Positions 39,318-43,685 of a DNA stretch of 43,685 nt are shown here, piece by piece (the first letter of the stretch is position 1; each line of letters begins with the position of its first letter). The notes under the pieces are model-generated. The model was not told the origin of the DNA and ran no database searches. It saw only the letters and a program-made list of their open reading frames with translations. This stretch comes from a virus. The position numbers were made by a program, and so were the translations under genes. The DNA lies in IMG/VR virus record IMGVR_UViG_3300036398_000576, positions 1-43,685 of that record; one strand, 5' to 3'.

Positions 39318-39796
39318 TTCTTAAATGCTTGCGTCCCAAACCAAAATGCAATGATGCTCGAAAGAATCAACATTTCATCTTCGCTGAACACATTTTCCAT
39401 AGCCACGGCAAACGGGATGCCGGTGCTATATGCGTACCATACACCAGTTGCATTCAAAACAACAAGTTCCAGCACAAAGATATAAGTCACTACAGGTCTG
39501 ACAGAAGCCCGCAGATTGATGATCCATTGGCTGGCACCCTTGCCGATTTCCATGTCGTGAGCGTACAAAGACGAGCGCTCCTGCGCTTGTGTCTGCATAG
39601 CTATCTGCTCGGTCTTAATCTCCTCGATGCGCTCCTGCGACTGAAATCCCCGAGCCGCCATCTCGAGCTCCTTCTCCTTTTGCATGGCGAGGATCGCCAG
39701 TTCGTGGCGCTTGTCCTGCTTGTCTTGGAAGAAATCGAGGATCTTGGGCAGGCCGCCAGCCAAAAACGAGAGGAACGTCGAGAGCATCGTCATCAT
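39314..39796 (-). CDS. Holin-like membrane protein (3TM family), 160 aa
   Basis: There is a hydrophobic N-terminal helix (MLSTFLSFLAGGLPKILDFF), a long charged coiled coil (ELAILAMQKEKELEMAARGF), then two membrane segments (RPVVTYIFVLELVVLNATGV and EMLILSSIIAFWFGTQAFKK). This layout matches phage holins of the three-TM / gene-transfer-release type. Position directly before the lysozyme supports a holin that releases it. ATG 39796 has AGGGG eight bases upstream. Confidence 0.8.
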   Translation of the reverse strand: MMTMLSTFLSFLAGGLPKILDFFQDKQDKRHELAILAMQKEKELEMAARGFQSQERIEEIKTEQIAMQTQAQERSSLYAHDMEIGKGASQWIINLRASVRPVVTYIFVLELVVLNATGVWYAYSTGIPFAVAMENVFSEDEMLILSSIIAFWFGTQAFKK

Positions 39797-39807
39797 AGCG
39801 GCAACCC

Positions 39808-39960
39808 CTACTTATCGCGTTTGTTGATCAGGTCGAATAGCGTCTTGATCTTGTCCTCAAGAACAGCGACGCGCAGATCCAGCTTCGACAGGACAATGAT
39901 TAGCGTAATCATCGCAAGGATGACCGGCCACGCTCGAGTAAAGATCTCGAACAGTTCCAT
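39808..39960 (-). CDS. Single-span membrane protein of the lysis cassette, 50 aa
   Basis: Hand-translated from ATG 39960: MELFEIFTRAWPVILAMITL, IIVLSKLDLRVAVLEDKIKT and a short tail. One transmembrane helix (about residues 10-24) is followed by a short coiled coil. It starts two bases after the previous stop and ends before the holin gene. It may be a second holin, an antiholin or a spanin-like helper; no family recognised. Confidence 0.65.
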   Translation of the reverse strand: MELFEIFTRAWPVILAMITLIIVLSKLDLRVAVLEDKIKTLFDLINKRDK

Positions 39961-39961
39961 G

Positions 39962-40201
39962 CTACTTGTCCGCTTTGGTGGTCGAGAGCTGGTTGATCAG
40001 GTTGAATATGTCGTCGAGGGTTCGGCGAATGTGCTGCACATCGTCCCGGTAGTCAGCCTTGGTGACGTACATATGCGGCAGATTGCGCACATCCCGGTCG
40101 AGTTTCTCGATTGAACGGGTCAGGCTATTTAAAATCCAGCCGACCATGAAGCCAGACGCGCCGACCAGAATGTTGAACATCATCTGCGCATCCATCGTCA
40201 C
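39962..40201 (-). CDS. Membrane-anchored coiled-coil protein of the lysis cassette, 79 aa
   Basis: One N-terminal membrane segment (FNILVGASGFMVGWILNSLT), then a charged helical tail (TRSIEKLDRDVRNLPHMYVT, YRDDVQHIRRTLDDIFNLIN). This arrangement is common in small phage proteins near holin genes (holin/antiholin or i-spanin-like). Its ATG overlaps the portal stop by four bases (ATGA). It lacks the proline-rich lipoprotein partner of classic Rz/Rz1 pairs. Confidence 0.7.
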   Translation of the reverse strand: MTMDAQMMFNILVGASGFMVGWILNSLTRSIEKLDRDVRNLPHMYVTKADYRDDVQHIRRTLDDIFNLINQLSTTKADK

Positions 40202-41865
40202 ACTCCCGGAACTGCTCTACGCGGGGCCGATGCCGCGATCTGCTCGGCCTTGGCAAATCGTTCGGCGGCTTGGCCTGCGATCGGAGCGGCGGCCAGCAAC
40301 TGCTCTGTCTGCTGCTGTTGCGCGTCCTCGGCATCCATCGCCTCGAGCTCCTCATCGGTGCGCAGCGCCTTGGCGGGCACACCATTGGCCTCGGCAATCA
40401 GCTTGATGGCCTCATCCGCATTGATGCGGCGCAGGACAGACATATCGCCAGAGACCTGTGCGACCGGCAGCATAGCCTCGATCGTGCGCAGGATACCCGC
40501 GGCCTCTTCGGTCTTCATCAACCGAGCGAGCGGCCCCTGATACTTCGGCAGGATCTCGCCACCCGATGACAAGTAGTCGAGCAGAACAGGCGGAGGCTCC
40601 GGCAGGTTAAAGCTTGCCGAGAGCAGGTCGAGCTCGCGGTCGATGATCGGCCCCAAGAACTCTGACTGTTGGCGACCCATCGTCGGCCCGAGCAGAGCGC
40701 CCTTCTCCTGCGCGCGCTGCAACACTTCGGTCGCAGTCATTGCCCGCGGCTCTTCGACAAGAATCTGGAACAGCGTCACCAAGAACGAGTCGTTTACGGC
40801 TCGGCGCTTTTGATCAGCCATCTCGATACCGATCGGCAGGTTGCCGCCTGTCATCAGAGGCTGCACCAGCGGCGTACCGTCGTCACGGAGGTACCCGTAG
40901 TTCAACGCATTGGGGCGCACGGAGAAGGCATTCAACGCCCCCTCTTCCGTCAGAATGAGCGGCGGATCAACCATGCGGTGCGCCATACGGAGCATGGTCT
41001 TTTCCATCTCTTGCAGGGATTTGATGTCGGCCAGAGCCTCCATCGCAGGAGAGCGCCCATAAATCTCACGCGGGCCGGTAACGTACCGACCGACCGCATA
41101 CGGCATCACTCGGTAACCGCTATCCTCGAGCAGCACCTGCCCCTCTCGAGAGACGTAGCGCGACAGGTATCGCATACCGTCAGCGCCAGCCATGCCTTCC
41201 TTGTAATCCGTGTTCGGGCGAACGCAATGCACAAACTCGAACATTGTGTTCGGCGCGCTCTTGGCCTGCTCGACAATTCCACGCGGCAACTTGCCAGCCC
41301 AGTTCGGGATCTGGATTGCTTGACGCGCAGAGAGCTGGAACGATCGGTAAACCGTATCGACGCGGCCAACGTGGTCGAGATCGATGACGAGCTCCGAGAG
41401 CGGGATCGCGCGATATCGCAGCGTGACGCCCGGCACCTCGTCGATAAACATCGCAGACGTACCGAATGCGCCGAGACTCATGTAGCACTCGAAAGCCTGA
41501 CTCGCAAAGTTTGCAGTCGGCGAGTAACGCTGACGGAACATGACGTCTCGCAGCGTGTCGCACCAGCGGCGCACAGCGATGTCGTCATCGAGCTCTGGGA
41601 TGCCGGTATGCAATCCGTGCCAGAGCTGCGTCGCAGGCGTCAGCATCGAATCCATCGCAGCAGAGAACCGCGGCAGAGCGCGCTGGGCAGTCGAGTCGAA
41701 GATCTTCTCTGATCGCTTCTCGCCCGGTGTACGCCAGCCAGTCATCTCGGCCATCGTCGGCCAGACTCGCTCGGCTACTTCCTGCCAATGGTTCTCCCAT
41801 GTACCACGCGCGCCCTTGAGACGATCGTAGCCCTCGAGGACTTCAGCAGCGCGTGAATCAGCCAT
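40198..41865 (-). CDS. Portal protein (head-to-tail connecting family), 555 aa
   Basis: It forms the dodecameric ring through which DNA enters and leaves. The opening RAAEVLEGYDRLKGARGTWE, HWQEVAERVWP and KIFDSTAQRALPRFSAAMDS, then LTPATQLWHGL, are diagnostic for podovirus head-to-tail connecting proteins. The middle (GPREIYGRSPAMEALADIKS, LQEMEKTMLRMAHRMVDPPL) and VEEPRAMTATEVLQRAQEKG also fit. The C-terminus is helical and Gln-rich (EDAQQQQTEQLLAAAPIAGQ). Length is usual. It starts TAATG-coupled to the 95-aa gene. Confidence 0.94.
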   Translation of the reverse strand: MADSRAAEVLEGYDRLKGARGTWENHWQEVAERVWPTMAEMTGWRTPGEKRSEKIFDSTAQRALPRFSAAMDSMLTPATQLWHGLHTGIPELDDDIAVRRWCDTLRDVMFRQRYSPTANFASQAFECYMSLGAFGTSAMFIDEVPGVTLRYRAIPLSELVIDLDHVGRVDTVYRSFQLSARQAIQIPNWAGKLPRGIVEQAKSAPNTMFEFVHCVRPNTDYKEGMAGADGMRYLSRYVSREGQVLLEDSGYRVMPYAVGRYVTGPREIYGRSPAMEALADIKSLQEMEKTMLRMAHRMVDPPLILTEEGALNAFSVRPNALNYGYLRDDGTPLVQPLMTGGNLPIGIEMADQKRRAVNDSFLVTLFQILVEEPRAMTATEVLQRAQEKGALLGPTMGRQQSEFLGPIIDRELDLLSASFNLPEPPPVLLDYLSSGGEILPKYQGPLARLMKTEEAAGILRTIEAMLPVAQVSGDMSVLRRINADEAIKLIAEANGVPAKALRTDEELEAMDAEDAQQQQTEQLLAAAPIAGQAAERFAKAEQIAASAPRRAVPGV

Positions 41866-42152
41866 TAGTTACTCCAAGGCAGCGGCTTCGGTGCCACGGT
41901 CAGCGCAGCAGGCAAAGAGGCGTCTACGTCTTTCTCGACAAACGCTTTGTCCACACGCGCCCAAACCCATGACAGGACGGTATCTTCCGTCAGATCGGCA
42001 TACGACACAAACGGCTGACCCGGAGCGCCGAGGTCTAACTTGCCGCGCATTGAGTTGTTACCCTCACACGCCCATGCGACTTGCGTGACCACATCGCTGT
42101 GACCATCAAGGCTCGGCGCAACATACAGACCTTCGACTTTCCAATTAGCCAT
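41865..42152 (-). CDS. Conserved small phage protein following the fibre gene (copy B), 95 aa
   Basis: Identical in protein to copy A (3782-4069) for the first 93 residues; the last two differ (SN here). All seven nucleotide differences in the shared part are synonymous, so the protein is under purifying selection in both contexts. The stop overlaps the portal ATG (TAATG) and supplies the GGAGTAAC ribosome-binding site. Likely fibre-associated, by position. Confidence 0.8.
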   Translation of the reverse strand: MANWKVEGLYVAPSLDGHSDVVTQVAWACEGNNSMRGKLDLGAPGQPFVSYADLTEDTVLSWVWARVDKAFVEKDVDASLPAALTVAPKPLPWSN

Positions 42153-42200
42153 TACTTGTCCTCGTCAGCGGGCAGCGGCGTGTTGCCTTCTGCAAGCCAT
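41874..42200. repeat. 327-bp duplicated segment, copy B (partner 3791-4117)
   Basis: Same segment as copy A at a constant offset of 38,083, with eight differences. Its downstream side joins the portal gene, whereas copy A joins a tailspike gene. Confidence 0.95.
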
Positions 42201-42313
42201 GCTTGGAATTCGGGATACTCGTCCGTGCAGGTCAGGCGGCACAAACCATCGTCGTCAATGCGAGCGTAGATTTGTGGCTCGCCTTCGTTTTTCGGCAGCA
42301 TCTTGTACGTCAC
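42152..42313 (-). CDS. Small protein between fibre and 95-aa gene (copy B), 53 aa
   Basis: Hand-translated from GTG 42313, which overlaps the fibre stop (GTGA) and has GGAG nine bases upstream: MTYKMLPKNEGEPQIYARID, then CTDEYPEFQAWLAEGNTPLP. The C-terminal ~16 residues match copy A (4069-4218), the N-terminal part does not. As with the fibre tip before it, the variable half and constant half may move as a matched set. Function unknown. Confidence 0.65.
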   Translation of the reverse strand: MTYKMLPKNEGEPQIYARIDDDGLCRLTCTDEYPEFQAWLAEGNTPLPADEDK

Positions 42314-43685
42314 AGTTCTGCACTCCATCCGAGGTAGGCTGATGAGTTTGCGCCCGTTGCTTGCGTGATGTTACCCGCAACAATGTTTGCGGCAACCGTA
42401 AAATTAACCGCGCCATAAGCCGTTGTGGTAAGAACGCCCGCATACGCAGGAACAGCAGAACACGCTTGAACGCCACCTCCGGCTTGATAAAGTTGATAGT
42501 CAGTCGCGGTTCCTGATTGTTCCAAAGCAGACGGCGCAGTACGCATTGTTACTGGATACGGTATCAATGCGCCTGCTGATGTCGTGCTATAGCATTGAGC
42601 AAAACCAAATGGGTAATTAGCGCCTGTAGATTTAAGCCGATAATAATACCGCTGACACAGCATCAACTCCGTGCCAAAAGGTCTACGCTCAAACGGAGTG
42701 GCGACGGAGCCGGTTTCTAGTTGGACTCCGGTGACGTACCAAGTGGCGCTGAGAGTTGCCATTAGGTTTGTTGCGCCAGTTGCGCTGTAAATGCCGGTTG
42801 TTCCAGTCCAAGCGCCTGCTGTTGCAGATTGAGATGTCCCAGAGCCAAGCGAAAACGTAACTGCAACGCCGCGATCCGTGTTGGTGGCCCATGTTCCTGT
42901 GGTATCGCCCGCAATCGTAACGGTCTTATATTCCCAAGTGTTTGCGGAATTAATAACGTAAGTAAACGGGTAGTTGCGAGTGTTGCCGTTGTTATTTAAC
43001 GCGCCGCCAAATGTACCCGTGACGCTTGAACGAACCCAAAACGACAGCGTAACTGTCAATGCACCCGCTGCGCCCCACCCCCAATCTGCGATGTTGTTCC
43101 CTTCAACAAATTGACGGAAAAGGTACTGTTGCGTTGCACCTAGTGACGCATCTGCGGTGGTAACGGTCATTTTGGATGAATTAGCAAATCCGGCAGGAAC
43201 AACCGTGTCTTGCTGGACGGTAAATACACCATCAGCAGACTGGCCAGAACCCAACCAACGGTCAATAGTGTATGTGTTTGCGGTGCTGTTAACTGTCACC
43301 GCCGCACCAGCATTGCGCTGGTCGATCCGCATATCACCGTTGATGATCCGGTTACGGAAGAACAAGCCGTTGCTGTTAAACGCAGCAGCGACCGTGCCGC
43401 CAGCAGAGACAGCCACTTCGTTCGCAGCAGGAAAGTACACGCCCGTGTCGGTGTCGCCCGTGTTCGTCACAGTCGGAGCAGCAGCCGTACCGTCTGCGTA
43501 CTCGACCTTGGTCGATACCGCGATCACGCCTGTGGAGTTAGCAATAGTGGCAGCAGCAGTACCGTCTTTCGCTTTGAGGTTCGTCACCTCGACGTTCGTC
43601 GCATCCAGCGTGGTTGCGTTGGCAACACCAAACGTCTGGTCAGCGCTAAACGTGTTGGCGGTGCTAGTGACCAAGCCAAGCAGGT
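42310..43685 (-). CDS. Tail fibre, variable-tip copy B, 5' end off the window
   Basis: The frame stays open to the window edge, so the start is missing; the ORF start at 43674 is an internal Leu codon. It matches copy A (4220-5695) in the shaft and in the [20 protein letters not shown] region, but the last ~95 residues (GFAQCYSTTSAGALIPYPVT ... YLGWSAEL) are unrelated. If 43685 continues at 5590, as the 127-base identity suggests, the frame is kept and the complete protein is 493 residues with the same docking peptide. Role: receptor-binding fibre. Confidence 0.85.
   Translation of the reverse strand, partial: LLGLVTSTANTFSADQTFGVANATTLDATNVEVTNLKAKDGTAAATIANSTGVIAVSTKVEYADGTAAAPTVTNTGDTDTGVYFPAANEVAVSAGGTVAAAFNSNGLFFRNRIINGDMRIDQRNAGAAVTVNSTANTYTIDRWLGSGQSADGVFTVQQDTVVPAGFANSSKMTVTTADASLGATQQYLFRQFVEGNNIADWGWGAAGALTVTLSFWVRSSVTGTFGGALNNNGNTRNYPFTYVINSANTWEYKTVTIAGDTTGTWATNTDRGVAVTFSLGSGTSQSATAGAWTGTTGIYSATGATNLMATLSATWYVTGVQLETGSVATPFERRPFGTELMLCQRYYYRLKSTGANYPFGFAQCYSTTSAGALIPYPVTMRTAPSALEQSGTATDYQLYQAGGGVQACSAVPAYAGVLTTTAYGAVNFTVAANIVAGNITQATGANSSAYLGWSAEL
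43559..43685. repeat. 127-bp perfect repeat at the window end (partner 5463-5589)
   Basis: Identical over exactly 127 bases to 5463-5589 and ending with the window. It marks where the assembly path probably re-enters itself at 5590. Confidence 0.95.

Noticed and set aside
40669-41712. 347-aa open frame on the + strand opposite the portal gene
   Set aside because: It is a frame shadow of the portal: Arg/His/Leu-rich composition, no motif, no ribosome-binding site, and the - strand product is a clear portal protein.
43559-43685. Direct terminal repeat of the phage genome
   Set aside because: The partner copy is internal (5463-5589), not at position 1, and its length equals a common assembly k-mer.
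1-43685. tRNA genes, CRISPR arrays, insertion sequences, integrase or attachment sites
   Set aside because: I looked for CCA-type cloverleaf patterns, regular short repeats, transposase and integrase motifs and saw none I could support.

Overview
The window is tailed double-stranded DNA phage sequence from end to end. It carries a podovirus-type (short-tailed) virion set: small and large terminase, portal (head-to-tail connecting family), scaffold, major capsid protein, tail tubular proteins A and B, internal virion proteins of the T7 gp13/14/15/16 kind, and a tailspike with a T7 gp17-like N-terminus. There is no T7-type RNA polymerase, DNA polymerase, helicase, primase or integrase. Promoters look like host sigma-70 promoters. 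T7-like ejection proteins and lambda-like recombination genes suggest a Gram-negative, probably proteobacterial, host. That host assignment is inference.

Layout. Positions 14726-18582 (+ strand) hold a compact early operon: small unknown proteins, then single-strand annealing protein, lambda-type exonuclease, SSB-like protein, NinB, a PD-(D/E)XK nuclease, a DUF1364-type protein and two more small proteins. It starts from two sigma-70 promoters that carry the same operator palindrome; a third copy sits before a divergent Cro-like repressor gene (14341-14574, - strand). Almost everything else is on the - strand and reads as one long late operon. From the repressor it runs through a probable structured RNA region (13932-14340), RusA and many tiny genes, terminase (11046-9306), a tail-fibre locus (9275 down to about 4220), and, at the other end of the window, fibre, portal, lysis genes, metallophosphoesterase, scaffold, capsid, tail tubes, internal proteins and tailspike (43685 down to 18551).

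Assembly structure matters here. The last 127 bases (43559-43685) are identical to 5463-5589, and both lie in the same frame of a fibre gene. A perfect match of exactly 127 bases is what a de Bruijn assembler with k=127 leaves where two paths meet. Joining 43685 to 5590 closes a 38,096-bp circle in which terminase, fibres, portal, head and tail form one continuous late region with a complete 493-residue fibre. Positions 1-5462 would then be an alternative path, probably a related phage sharing the fibre cassette. It has its own copies of two small genes, two extra tailspikes and a second scaffold-like gene.

The most interesting biology is in host recognition. A fibre/small/small-gene cassette occurs twice with different fibre tips. 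One beta-helix spike domain is mounted on two different N-terminal anchors. Four fibres or spikes share a short N-terminal docking peptide. Other notable signals are the triple operator, a hairpin that buries the ninB ribosome-binding site, a terminator between scaffold and capsid genes, convergent early and late operons whose last genes overlap, and a strong excess of the palindrome CTCGAG in the core genes but not in the fibre cassettes.
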